From Bryobacterales bacterium (GTDB lineage Bacteria; Acidobacteriota; Terriglobia; Bryobacterales; Bryobacteraceae), in contig PLRJ01000060.1 in assembly GCA_003163855.1 (NCBI GenBank), positions 79,498 to 133,220 of the forward strand: DNA of 53,723 bases. Reading direction: 5' to 3'. Made by a program: the position numbers and the translations under genes. The notes under the pieces are model-generated. The model ran no database searches. It was not told the origin of the DNA and saw only the letters and a list, made by a program, of their open reading frames with translations. How positions within the stretch are numbered: position 1 is the stretch's first letter; each line of letters opens with the position of its first letter. Below are positions 7,154-15,873 of the stretch, in pieces.

Positions 7154-8545
7154 GTGCCCTTTGCGCTTCGCCAGTTCGGTCAGGCTGCCGCGCTCATCAC
7201 CCCTGCCGGCGAGACTCTAACCTATAACGACACCGCCGCTGCGGCCGATAACTTCGCGACGCACATCGGCCCGCGCAAGTTGGTGTTCATTCTGGCTTCC
7301 AACTGTGCCGAATCGGTGATTGGGTATCTCGGGTGCCTCGGTGCCAAAGCGCCGGCGGCGCTGTTAGCCCCGAACATCCACCCTGATCTCCTCAGCAATC
7401 TGCTGCACCTCTACCGCCCGCATTATTTATGGCTGCCGCGTGGCCGCGCTAGTGTCCTGCCTGCTGGCGCCGAACTCTTCGCTTTGGGCGATTACGTGCT
7501 CGGTGCCTACTGTACAGAACCACTCGAGGTATTCGACCAACTCGCCCTACTCATGCCAACTTCTGGTACCACCGGTAGTCCTAAGTTCGTTCGCCAGTCC
7601 TACAGCAACCTGGCGTCTAACGCCGCGGCCATCGCGAGTTACCTGCAAATCTGCGCCTGCGACAAAGCCATCACTACGCTGCCCATGCACTACGTTTATG
7701 GCCTGTCCATCATCAACTCGCACTTGCAGGCCGGCGCTGCAGTCGTCCTCACCACGGCCGGATTGATGGAAAAGCGCTTCTGGGAGTTGCTCAATTCTCA
7801 GCAAGTCACCAGCCTCGCTGGAGTACCTTACACCTACGAGCAACTTAAGCGCCTTGCCTGGCATCGCATGCAGTTGCCCAGCCTTCGCACGATGACTCAG
7901 GCCGGCGGCAAACTGCACCCCTCGCTTGCCGTTGAGTTCGCCTCGCATTGCCTGGCGAAAGGCATTCTTTTCTATCTTATGTATGGAGCGTCGGAAGCTA
8001 CGGCCCGCATGTGCTATCTGCCGCCCCACCTGGCGCTTGAAAAATCGGCCAGCGTGGGCATTCCCATCCCCGGCGGCGAACTCTGGCTCGAAGATGAAAC
8101 ACGCCAACCTATCACCCAGCCCAACGTTTCGGGCGAGCTGTGTTATCGCGGTCCCAACGTTGCTCTAGGTTATGCCCACTCCCGCGCTGACCTGGCGCTC
8201 GGCGACGAGTTCCACGGCACTCTCAGAACAGGCGACCTGGCCCACTGTGACGAGGACGGCCACTACTACATCACAGGACGCAAAAGCCGCTTCATTAAGT
8301 TATTCGGCAACCGGGTGAGCCTGGAAGACATGGAGCAGTTGATTCGCAACGCCGGCATCGATTGCGCCTGCACGGGCGACGACCAGGCACTCCGAGTGTA
8401 CGTCTCCAAAGTCTCCGAGCACGACGATATCGCCTCTTTCGTGCAGCAACTCACCAACCTGCACCGTTCCGTCATTAAAACCACCGTCATCGATTCCATA
8501 CCCAGAAACGAAGCCGGGAAGATCATCTATGCGGAGCTTCCCTGA
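7154..8545 (+). CDS. AMP-dependent acyl-CoA/acyl-ACP synthetase (ANL superfamily)
   Basis: ANL-family adenylating enzyme of 463 residues. Motifs are the P-loop PTSGTTGSPK (about 136-145), the aromatic-box region YGASEA, the hinge FGNRVSLED, and a C-terminal catalytic lysine in IPRNEAGKI. It would activate a carboxylic acid as the acyl-AMP and load it on CoA or the neighbouring ACP. It is somewhat short for the superfamily (usually 500-600), mostly at the N-terminus. The start is a GTG at 7154 preceded by no clear Shine-Dalgarno; no in-frame ATG is better. The start lies inside a 36-bp sequence that recurs with 4 mismatches at 13141-13176. The gene ends 1 bp into the next start (TGATGG). Confidence 0.88.
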   Translation: MPFALRQFGQAAALITPAGETLTYNDTAAAADNFATHIGPRKLVFILASNCAESVIGYLGCLGAKAPAALLAPNIHPDLLSNLLHLYRPHYLWLPRGRASVLPAGAELFALGDYVLGAYCTEPLEVFDQLALLMPTSGTTGSPKFVRQSYSNLASNAAAIASYLQICACDKAITTLPMHYVYGLSIINSHLQAGAAVVLTTAGLMEKRFWELLNSQQVTSLAGVPYTYEQLKRLAWHRMQLPSLRTMTQAGGKLHPSLAVEFASHCLAKGILFYLMYGASEATARMCYLPPHLALEKSASVGIPIPGGELWLEDETRQPITQPNVSGELCYRGPNVALGYAHSRADLALGDEFHGTLRTGDLAHCDEDGHYYITGRKSRFIKLFGNRVSLEDMEQLIRNAGIDCACTGDDQALRVYVSKVSEHDDIASFVQQLTNLHRSVIKTTVIDSIPRNEAGKIIYAELP

Positions 8546-9612
8546 TGGAAGATCTAATGGCGACCGCTCCGTTCTCGCTCGACGCCCCTGCCCGGCGCAG
8601 AATCTGCTCGGACGAGTTGTCAAATCTTACCCGCCATCACTACGAACAAAGCCCGGAATTCCAGCGAGTCGCCACGCTATTCGGCTACTCTGCAAGCGCG
8701 TGTAAACCGGTTGAAGACCTGCCCTTTCTCCCCATTCGATTGTTCAAAGAATTTGAACTTCTCAGCGTTCCTCGCGGCGAGATCATCAAGACCATGACCT
8801 CTTCCGGAACTTCCGGCCAGGCTGTCTCAAAAATCTTTCTCGACCGCACTACCGCCACTAATCAAACTAAAGTCCTGGTGAAAATCGTCTCCTCGTTCAC
8901 CGGCGCCAAACGACTGCCCTTGCTGATCGTCGATAGTCCGTCCGTTATCAAAGACCGCAATCTTTTTTCCGCGCGCGGCGCCGCCATCCTCGGCTTTTCC
9001 ATGCTGGGCTGCGATCCCACCTATCTCCTCAACGACGATTATCAGATCGATTTCGGCCGCCTCGACGCTTTCCTCGAAAGGCATGAGGGGAGCAAAGTAC
9101 TGCTTTTCGGTTTCACTTTCATCGTTTGGCAGCATCTGTGCCTGGCGCTGGAATCCACGGGCCGCCGACTCGAACTCGATGGCATCCTGCTGCACGGTGG
9201 AGGCTGGAAAAAGCTTGCCTCACTGGCGGTCGATAACCAGACTTTCAAAGCCCGCGTTGCCGGCCTCTGCGGCATCTCCACCGTCTGCAACTACTACGGC
9301 ATGGTGGAACAAACAGGCTCTATCTTCCTCGAGTGTTCCGCGGGCGTTCTGCACGCCTCTATTTTTTCCGACATCATCGTGCGCGACCCCGTGACTTTCG
9401 TTCCTCTCCCGCCGCGCCAGGCCGGCCTGCTGCAAGTGATCTCACTGCTGCCCACCAGTTATCCCGGCCATTCCCTGCTGACCGAAGACGTGGGGGAAAT
9501 CCTCGGCGAGGACGACTGCCCGTGCGGGCGCAAGGGCAAGTATTTCGCCGTCCACGGCCGCGTCGTCAATGCCGAAGTCAGGGGGTGCAGCGATGTGTAT
9601 GCTCCCCAATAG
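8545..9612 (+). CDS. luxE-like: LuxE-like acyl-protein synthetase
   Basis: Protein of 355 residues of the LuxE/PaaK-like group. Recognisable parts are the N-terminal PVEDLPFLPIRLFKEFELLS, the adenylation motif MTSSGTSGQAVSKI (about 90-103), LLFGFTFIVW, LHGGGWKK and NYYGMVEQTGSIFLEC. There is also a C-terminal CPCGRKGKYF, a Cys pair common in this family. In luminous bacteria LuxE activates a fatty acid and passes it to LuxC for reduction to the aldehyde. Here it overlaps the ligase stop by a base and overlaps luxC by 20 bp. No luciferase (luxAB) gene is present, so the aldehyde has another use. A second start (MATAPFS) 4 codons in is possible. Confidence 0.9.
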   Translation: MEDLMATAPFSLDAPARRRICSDELSNLTRHHYEQSPEFQRVATLFGYSASACKPVEDLPFLPIRLFKEFELLSVPRGEIIKTMTSSGTSGQAVSKIFLDRTTATNQTKVLVKIVSSFTGAKRLPLLIVDSPSVIKDRNLFSARGAAILGFSMLGCDPTYLLNDDYQIDFGRLDAFLERHEGSKVLLFGFTFIVWQHLCLALESTGRRLELDGILLHGGGWKKLASLAVDNQTFKARVAGLCGISTVCNYYGMVEQTGSIFLECSAGVLHASIFSDIIVRDPVTFVPLPPRQAGLLQVISLLPTSYPGHSLLTEDVGEILGEDDCPCGRKGKYFAVHGRVVNAEVRGCSDVYAPQ

Positions 9613-10792
9613 CAATGGTCTGCGCTATGTCCTCGGCAGCCCGGTTGGCTTCTTCGCTCAACCGCTGCCACCTTTCGCGCCGCCGGTTTGCGATCTTCTA
9701 GCCAACCTTTCTGCCCAGCTTGTCGCCGACCACGAAACCCGCACTATGCCGGACGTCGTCGCCTTCGCCTGGTGGTGCCGGAAAGCCAACATGCAGCGCC
9801 TGGCTGCTGGTTATGAGGACGGTCAACTGCGCCTCGGCCGCGGCTTGGCCCTGCACATCACGCCCACCAATACTCCCATCAACTTCGCTTTCTCCTGGGC
9901 ATTCTCACTGCTGGCCGGCAATGCCAACATCGTGCGCCTGCCGAATCGCGATTTTCTGCAGGTCGAGTTCGTCCTGCGTCATCTGCGGCTGCTCTTAGCA
10001 AATGAATTATGCACCAGGAACGCCTTTATCCGCTACGGCCACGACGAAGAAATCACCAGCGCGCTCAGCGCCCTCGCCGACGTGCGCCTCATCTGGGGCG
10101 GCGACTCGACCATTCAAGCTGTACGGAAATCTGCTCTGCCGCCGCGCGGCCTCGACCTCGCCTTCGCCGACCGCTACTCGCTCTGCGTCCTGTCACCCGA
10201 CGCCGTTCTGGCCTTGGATGCAGCCTCAGTCAAGCAGCTTGCGATGCACTTTTTCAACGATACGTACCTTATGGATCAGAACGCCTGCTCGTCGCCCCGC
10301 CTGGTGATCTGGCTTGGCAGCGCGTCCGAAACCGCTGACGCGCAAGCCCGTTTCTGGACCGTTCTGCAAGCCGAACTCGATCGACGCTATCAACTCACCG
10401 CCTCCTCCGCCGTCGATAAATTCACTCAAGCCTGCCGCGACGCCATCGAACTCAATGGCAACGTAACGGCATTTCAGCGCGCCGATCCGCGCCTTTACCG
10501 GATTCCGCTCAACCATCTCTTCACCGGGATCGAAGAACGCCGCTGCGGGCATGGCTACTTCTATGAATTCACCACCAGTTCGCTTGACCAGCTCGCACCT
10601 ATCGTTAACAGTAAATACCAGACTCTGACATACTTCGGCGTTGTCAAAGAGGAACTGGCCGCTTTTGTGGCAAACAACCGGCTGAGCGGTATTGACCGCA
10701 TTGTTCCCATCGGAAAGGCGCTTGACATCGGCCTCACCTGGGATGGCTTCGATCTCATCCGAACTCTCTCCCGCGTTTGCGAGGTTACCTAA
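9593..10792 (+). CDS. luxC-like: LuxC-like acyl-CoA/acyl-protein reductase
   Basis: Protein of 399 residues of the LuxC family (aldehyde-dehydrogenase fold), making an aldehyde from an enzyme-bound acyl thioester with NADPH. Visible are LHITPTNTPINFAFSWAFSL (cofactor region), the nucleophile in DQNACSSPRL (Cys about 230), and IRYGHDEEIT and RLIWGGDSTIQ. The chosen ATG (9593) has AGGGGG 7 bp upstream and lies inside the luxE-like frame, so the two are translationally coupled. An alternative ATG at 9569 adds 8 residues. It sits directly downstream of the LuxE-like gene, the pairing needed for a two-component fatty-acid reductase. Confidence 0.92.
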   Translation: MCMLPNSNGLRYVLGSPVGFFAQPLPPFAPPVCDLLANLSAQLVADHETRTMPDVVAFAWWCRKANMQRLAAGYEDGQLRLGRGLALHITPTNTPINFAFSWAFSLLAGNANIVRLPNRDFLQVEFVLRHLRLLLANELCTRNAFIRYGHDEEITSALSALADVRLIWGGDSTIQAVRKSALPPRGLDLAFADRYSLCVLSPDAVLALDAASVKQLAMHFFNDTYLMDQNACSSPRLVIWLGSASETADAQARFWTVLQAELDRRYQLTASSAVDKFTQACRDAIELNGNVTAFQRADPRLYRIPLNHLFTGIEERRCGHGYFYEFTTSSLDQLAPIVNSKYQTLTYFGVVKEELAAFVANNRLSGIDRIVPIGKALDIGLTWDGFDLIRTLSRVCEVT

Positions 10793-11532
10793 TGCTTGAA
10801 GGAAAAACAGCTCTCATCACAGGCTGCCTAAAAGGCATCGGCTACGAAGCCATGCAACTATTCGCTCGTTCCGGAGCCAACATTCTGGCCTGCTGCCAGC
10901 ATCAGGACCCCGCCTGGGAAGCTTCTCGTCAACAACTCGCCGAAGAAGCCGGCGTCACCATTACCCCTTTTTATTTCGACATGGCCAACGCGGAAGAAAT
11001 CCGATCCGCCATGAAGCAACTGGCTGCCCAAAAGCACAAAGTAGACATCCTGCTGAACATTGCTGGCATCGCGCAGGATTCGCTCTTCCAAATGACCACC
11101 CTCGACAGCATGCGCTCTGTCTTCGATGTCAACTTCTTCTCCCAGATGCTCATCACCCAATACGCCAGCAAGCTGATGGCGCGCCAGGAATCCGGCAGCA
11201 TCGTCAATGTCTCCTCCATCTCAGCCATCGACGGGAACGCCGGACAGATCTCTTACAGTTGCTCCAAAGCCGCCCTCATTGGAGCGACGAAGACACTGGC
11301 AACCGAACTCGCGGAACACAACATCCGCGTCAACGCCATCGCTCCTGGCGTCATCAAAACCGGCATGACCACTGCTCTCCCTGCTGCTGCGCTCGAAAAT
11401 CTCTGCGCCCGCATCCCGATGAAGCGCATGGGGTTGCCTTGTGAGGTCGCGGGCGTCATGCTCTTCCTCGCCTCCGACCTTTCCAGCTACATCACCGGCC
11501 AAGTCTTGCGCGTGGACGGAGGCATCGGCTAG
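10792..11532 (+). CDS. SDR-family oxidoreductase (FabG-like), copy 1
   Basis: Short-chain dehydrogenase of 246 residues. The nucleotide site is TGCLKGIG, and the catalytic Ser-Tyr-Lys is read as VSSIS...YSCSK. The C-terminal ASDLSSYITGQVLRVDGG is typical of FabG-type ketoreductases. The usual NNAG motif is NIAG here, a mild deviation also seen in active SDRs. The start ATG overlaps the luxC stop (TAATG). A close paralogue follows after 2 bp, so the pair arose by tandem duplication. Likely role: reduction of a keto group on an acyl chain, or on the ketol made by the neighbouring transketolase (inference). Confidence 0.92.
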   Translation: MLEGKTALITGCLKGIGYEAMQLFARSGANILACCQHQDPAWEASRQQLAEEAGVTITPFYFDMANAEEIRSAMKQLAAQKHKVDILLNIAGIAQDSLFQMTTLDSMRSVFDVNFFSQMLITQYASKLMARQESGSIVNVSSISAIDGNAGQISYSCSKAALIGATKTLATELAEHNIRVNAIAPGVIKTGMTTALPAAALENLCARIPMKRMGLPCEVAGVMLFLASDLSSYITGQVLRVDGGIG

Positions 11533-11534
11533 CC

Positions 11535-12284
11535 ATGCTGCTTAGACAAAAAACCGCGATCATCACCGGTTGCGCACGCGGCATCGGCCGCCAAACTCTT
11601 ATCGCTTTCGCGCAGCACGGAGCCAATCTCTGGGCCTGCAGCCGCAGCGAAACACCCGAACTGCACCAACTCATCAGTAACCTCACGCAAACTCACGGGG
11701 TCTCCATCACACCGCTTTTCTTCGACCTCACCGATGCCGCGCAGCTAAAACAAGCCGTCAAAACAATTGCTACGGCTAAATCCCCGGTTGACATCCTGGT
11801 CAACAACGCCGGCATCACCCACAACGCCCTGTTTCAAATGACTTCCAGCGAGAAAATGCGCGAACTTTTCGAAGTCAATTTCTTCGCCCAGACCGCCCTG
11901 ACTCAATATATTGTCCGCCTCATGCTGCGCCAGAAATCGGGCAGCGTCATTAACATCTCATCCACCGCCGCCCTCGACGCCAATCCGGGCCGCGGCGCTT
12001 ATGGAGCGAGTAAAGCCGCCCTAAGCTGCATCACCCGCACCATGGCGCACGAACTCGCTGAACACAACATCCGGGTGAACGCTATCGCTCCCGGTGTCAC
12101 CGACACCGACATGCTGTACGACAGCATGTTGCCATCGACAATCGACGCGGCCATCCGGCAAACACGGCTCAAACGCCTGGGGCAGCCATCGGAAATTGCC
12201 AGCGCCGCCGTCTTCCTGGCCTCCGATCTTGCTTCTTATATGACCGGTGAAATTCTGCGCGTAGACGGAGGATTGCAAAATTGA
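11535..12284 (+). CDS. SDR-family oxidoreductase (FabG-like), copy 2
   Basis: Second short-chain dehydrogenase, 249 residues, paralogous to the preceding gene along its length (for example NIRVNAIAPGV and FLASDL.SY.TGE.LRVDGG in both). It keeps the canonical motifs TGCARGIG, NNAG, a Ser in INISSTAAL and YGASK. Retaining two paralogues side by side points to two distinct reductions, or opposite directions, in one pathway (inference). Its TGA stop overlaps the TTG start of the transketolase subunit gene, so translation is coupled. Confidence 0.92.
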   Translation: MLLRQKTAIITGCARGIGRQTLIAFAQHGANLWACSRSETPELHQLISNLTQTHGVSITPLFFDLTDAAQLKQAVKTIATAKSPVDILVNNAGITHNALFQMTSSEKMRELFEVNFFAQTALTQYIVRLMLRQKSGSVINISSTAALDANPGRGAYGASKAALSCITRTMAHELAEHNIRVNAIAPGVTDTDMLYDSMLPSTIDAAIRQTRLKRLGQPSEIASAAVFLASDLASYMTGEILRVDGGLQN

Positions 12285-13198
12285 TTCAGCTCGAAACCCT
12301 TGAGTCCATGGCCCGGCGCATGCGCTTAACCTCGCTGTCCCTCACCCTCGGCGTCGCTCCCCAAGGCGCGCACATCGGTCCGGCCCTCTCTATCATCGAA
12401 ATTTGCGCCGTCCTCTACGGCGCCGTCCTGCGCCTCGATCCCCAAAAACCCTTCTGGCCGGAGCGCGATCGGTTCCTGCTCAGTAAAGGTCACGGAGCCC
12501 TTGCCCTCTATACCGCCCTCACTGAGGCCGGTTTCCTCACTCCGCAAGAACTGCACGCCTACGAAACGCCCGATTCGCTGCTCTCCGGCCAGCCCGCCAT
12601 GTGCGTCGAAAAAGGCATGGAAATTTCCAGCGGTAGCCTCGGTCACGGACTTTCCATCGGCATCGGCATGGCTCTCGCCGGCCGCAAGACGCAGCGCCGC
12701 TACCACACTTACGTCCTGATGGGCGATGGAGAGTGTAACGAAGGCACCGTCTGGGAAGCTGCAATGGCCGCAGCGCACTTCAAGCTCAATAACCTTGTTG
12801 CCATCGTCGATGCTAATGGACTGCAAAGCGACGGCTGCTGCTCGACAGTCATGGACATGGGTAGCCATCAGGCCAAGTGGAGCAGCTTTGGCTGGGAAAC
12901 CCGCAGCGTGGATGGCCACAACGTTGCCGCTTTACTCGACGCCTTCAGCGCGCCCCGCACTCAGCCCGATCGCCCCCTTGCTGTCATCGCCGCCACTGTG
13001 AAAGGCAAAGGTGTTTCCTTCATGGAGAACAACAACGACTGGCATAACAACCGCCTTACACAAGCTCAATACGAAGCCGCTATTGAGGAACTCGCGCAAG
13101 ACGGTATCAGTCGCTCCGCCCAAAGGTTTAGCCAGTTCCCTTCTTCCTTGGCGGCGCGCACCCGCGGCCTTTGCGCCCTCGACGAAATAGGAGCTTGA
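12281..13198 (+). CDS. Transketolase, N-terminal (ThDP-binding) subunit
   Basis: Protein of 305 residues, the N-terminal half of a split transketolase. It has SLTLGVAPQGAHIGPALSI and LSKGHGALALYTAL, and a ThDP/metal motif GDGECNEGTVWEAAMAAAHF continuing to VDANG. FMENNNDWHNN lies near the end. The start TTG overlaps the preceding stop by 4 bases (TTGA); no in-frame ATG fits the family N-terminus. It works with the C-terminal subunit encoded next. Split transketolases outside the pentose-phosphate operon are often found in secondary or surface-sugar pathways, where they move a two-carbon ketol unit onto an aldehyde. The LuxC-made aldehyde is an attractive acceptor (inference). Confidence 0.93.
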   Translation: MIQLETLESMARRMRLTSLSLTLGVAPQGAHIGPALSIIEICAVLYGAVLRLDPQKPFWPERDRFLLSKGHGALALYTALTEAGFLTPQELHAYETPDSLLSGQPAMCVEKGMEISSGSLGHGLSIGIGMALAGRKTQRRYHTYVLMGDGECNEGTVWEAAMAAAHFKLNNLVAIVDANGLQSDGCCSTVMDMGSHQAKWSSFGWETRSVDGHNVAALLDAFSAPRTQPDRPLAVIAATVKGKGVSFMENNNDWHNNRLTQAQYEAAIEELAQDGISRSAQRFSQFPSSLAARTRGLCALDEIGA

Positions 13199-13199
13199 C

Positions 13200-14219
13200 A
13201 TGCTGCCCATCAATCCGCAAAATGCCCGTCTCTGGTCCATCCTGGGCTCGCGCGGAACCTTCGGCGCCGCCATGCTCGAGGCCGCTGCCGGCGCGGAAGA
13301 TCTCATGGTGCTCACCGCCGATCTCTCGGTCACCTCCGGCCTCGAACGTTTCCGCGCCACTCACCCCGACAAGTTCATGAACGTCGGTATCGCCGAACAG
13401 AACATGATCGGCATCGCTGCCGGACTCGCTAAAGAAGGCTTCAATACGTTCGCCACTACATTCTCCAACTTTGCCGCCATGCGCAGCTACGAGCAGATCC
13501 GTTTGAATCTCGGCTACATGGGCCTGAATGTAAAAGTGATTGGCCTCGCGGGCGGCATGGCCATGGGCCACTTCGGAAATACGCATTACGGCATCGAGGA
13601 TCTCGCCCTCATGCGCGCTGTGCCTGGTCTCACCGTTATCGCTCCTGCCGACGGTGCCGAAATCGTCAAAACCGTCAATGCCCTTATAACTCATCGGGGC
13701 CCGGTCTTTGTGCGGCTCACCGGAGCCATGAACAATCCCATCGTCTATACCGCCGACTACAACTTCACTATCGGCAAAGCCGTGCCGCTGCGACAGGGAA
13801 CCGACGTGGCCATCTTCGCCTGCGGCACCATGGTCGCTGAGTCGGTCGCCGCCGCTAAAAAACTTGACACCCTAGGCGTCTCCGCCTCCGTCACCAACAT
13901 CCATACGTTGAAGCCGCTTGATACCGATGCCATCGACAGCGCCTGCGGAAAAGCAACCCTGCTGGTCAGCGTCGAAGAGCACGGCATCATTGGAGGTCTC
14001 GGCGGAGCTATTGCCGAACACACCGCGCGGCGCGGCGGCGCCCCCCGGCAGCTTTTCATTGGCCTGCCCGACAGGTTTGGCAAGAACGGCGACTACAAGT
14101 ACCTGCTGCACAAATACGGCCTCACCGGCTCGCAGATTGCCGCCAGCATCCTGGAAGCACTCGGCGCCGCCGCCCCTGAGGCCGGAGCCACCTGCTATGC
14201 TCTTTCCCAAGACAAATGA
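13200..14219 (+). CDS. Transketolase, C-terminal (pyrimidine-binding) subunit
   Basis: Protein of 339 residues, the second half of the split transketolase. It holds the Pyr domain with ADLSVTSGLERF, then FMNVGIAEQNMIGIAAGLA carrying the catalytic Glu that activates ThDP, and FATTFSNFAAMRSYEQIR. The C-terminal regulatory domain includes EEHGIIGGLGGAIAE. It starts 1 bp after the N-subunit stop and its TGA overlaps the cyanase ATG (ATGA). The subunit pair matches many transketolase-like proteins of about 300 plus 330 residues. Confidence 0.93.
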   Translation: MLPINPQNARLWSILGSRGTFGAAMLEAAAGAEDLMVLTADLSVTSGLERFRATHPDKFMNVGIAEQNMIGIAAGLAKEGFNTFATTFSNFAAMRSYEQIRLNLGYMGLNVKVIGLAGGMAMGHFGNTHYGIEDLALMRAVPGLTVIAPADGAEIVKTVNALITHRGPVFVRLTGAMNNPIVYTADYNFTIGKAVPLRQGTDVAIFACGTMVAESVAAAKKLDTLGVSASVTNIHTLKPLDTDAIDSACGKATLLVSVEEHGIIGGLGGAIAEHTARRGGAPRQLFIGLPDRFGKNGDYKYLLHKYGLTGSQIAASILEALGAAAPEAGATCYALSQDK

Positions 14220-14665
14220 ACGAACTCAAAACCGCGCTGGGAAACAAGATCGTGCAGTTGAAGAAGAAACGTAATTGGACTTGGGCGGATGTCGGCCGCG
14301 AGCTCGGTCACTCGCCCGTCTGGAGCTGTGCCGCCTGTCTCGGTCAAATGTCCATGAAGCCCGAAACGGCAGCCAAGGCAGCCGCTCTGTTCGCTCTCTC
14401 CAATGAAGAAAAAGCGCTGCTCGAACAAGTACCTTATCGCGGATCAATACCCTCAACGCCACCCACCGATCCCCTCATCTACCGCTTCTACGAACTGATA
14501 TCCGTCTACGGAACCACCTTCAAATCGCTAATCGAAGAAGAATTCGGCGACGGCATCATGAGCGCTATTGACTTTGACATGGCCCTTGAACGTCAGCCCG
14601 ATCCCAAGGGCGACCGCGTCAAAATCACCATGAGCGGTAAGTTCCTGCCGTACAAAACGTACTGA
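14216..14665 (+). CDS. cynS: Cyanase (cyanate hydratase)
   Basis: Protein of 149 residues, standard cyanase length, decomposing cyanate with bicarbonate to ammonia and CO2. The N-terminal helical domain resembles a degenerate HTH (about 5-75). The C-terminal catalytic domain contains YRFYELISVYGTT and EEFGDGIMSAIDF, giving the catalytic trio Arg90, Glu93 and Ser116 at the positions of E. coli Arg96, Glu99 and Ser122. The start overlaps the transketolase stop by 4 bases, so it belongs to the same operon rather than a cyn operon; no CynT or CynR is nearby. Why a cyanase is coupled to this pathway is not clear. Downstream, 14666-14790 has no gene. Confidence 0.93.
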   Translation: MNELKTALGNKIVQLKKKRNWTWADVGRELGHSPVWSCAACLGQMSMKPETAAKAAALFALSNEEKALLEQVPYRGSIPSTPPTDPLIYRFYELISVYGTTFKSLIEEEFGDGIMSAIDFDMALERQPDPKGDRVKITMSGKFLPYKTY

Positions 14666-14790
14666 ATTTGATGAGTCGGCTGAGGATCCGCTCACGTGCC
14701 AGAATCAAGAGGGAGCCAATGCTGACGGCGGGTGCAGCTGCGGACCCGGTCCGCGTCCCTATAGGCGCAAGATCTTCGTAATGCCCTTCC

Positions 14791-15827
14791 ATGCGAGTAC
14801 TCATCCTTGGCGGTACAGGCTTCCTCGGTCCCCAAATCGCTCTACACTTACTCGCGGCCGGCCATGAAGTCATCATTTTTCAGCGTGGCATCGCCAAGGC
14901 GTATGCCCACCCTGGCGTCACCATAATCCAGGGCGACCGCAACAACCTCGAACAAGCTGCTGATTACCTTCGACGCCTTCATCCCGAAGTCGTAATCGAC
15001 TTAATCGCGTTTACGCAAGCGCATGCCGAATCGCTCCTGACCGTTTTTCGCGGACAAGCGGCCAGGATCGTAGTTTTAAGCAGCGGCGATGTCTATCGCG
15101 CCAATGACATTCTTTTCCGGCGCGTGGAGCGAGATGCCGATCCCACGCCTCTCGCAGAGTCATCTCCGTTGCGCGAGCGTCTCTATCCCTACCTCGGCAT
15201 TCCCATTCCCTACCAGTACGGCTTCGCTTGGGATGACTACGACAAAATTCTAGTGGAACAAACGTTAATGCAGCAGCACGATGTGCCTGCAACTGTGCTG
15301 CGCCTTCCCATGGTCTACGGACCCGGTGCCCGACAAATCGCGCAGCGCCGTTTCTTTCCCTACCTGAAGAGGATGGACGATGGTCGCGAAGTGATTCTGC
15401 TAGATGAACGAACCGCGAGGTGCGAGCGCCTTGGGGCTATTCAGGCGATGTAGCGGAGGCGGTGAAACTCGCTATCGAAAATGAGCGGGCTGTTGGCGAG
15501 ATCTTTAACGTTGGTGAGCGCCAGAGCCTCACCATGCGGGGCTGGATTGAGGAACTGAGAACTGCCGCGGGCTGGAGCGGGAAAGTTCTCACCAGCAAAC
15601 TTCCATGCCCTTCGCCCAGCCTTCCGCTTCAACTCAACCTCGAACAACACTTGGATATGGACACGACCAAGATTAGAAACGAACTCGGCTATCGCGAGAC
15701 GTTGTCGCGCCGCGAAGCACTAACGATAACTGTTGCCTGGGAGCGGGAGCACTGGCCCGCTGAGATCGATCAGGCGCAGTTTGACTACCCGGCCGAAGAC
15801 GCGATCCTCCGCCAGGCAATGAAGTAG
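14791..15827 (+). pseudogene. NAD-dependent epimerase/dehydratase, split by a frameshift
   Basis: Extended-SDR protein in two overlapping frames. The first (14791-15453) begins MRVLILGGTGFLGPQIALHL, includes VVLSSGDVYR and a YxxxK-like YDKILVEQ, and runs to LLDERTAR before shifting. The second continues from about 15420 with RAPWGYSGDVAEAVKLAIEN, GEIFNVGERQSL and WEREHWP to the end at 15827. Joining them restores a normal protein of about 345 residues. The join needs one extra base near 15419-15422, where the family would read R-W-R before the AP-W-GY segment. It may be a recent natural frameshift or a sequencing error; nothing else in the gene is damaged. It follows the cyanase gene by 125 bp and may be separate from that operon. 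Confidence 0.8.
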
Positions 15828-15873
15828 GCGTTCCTCGCATCTGCCATCCGGCGTTCCATAGAACTTCGCCGCC

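Noticed and set aside
6118-14665. A bioluminescence (lux) operon
   Set aside because: LuxC- and LuxE-like genes are present, but there are no luxA, luxB, luxD or flavin reductase genes; the neighbours point to another use of the aldehyde.
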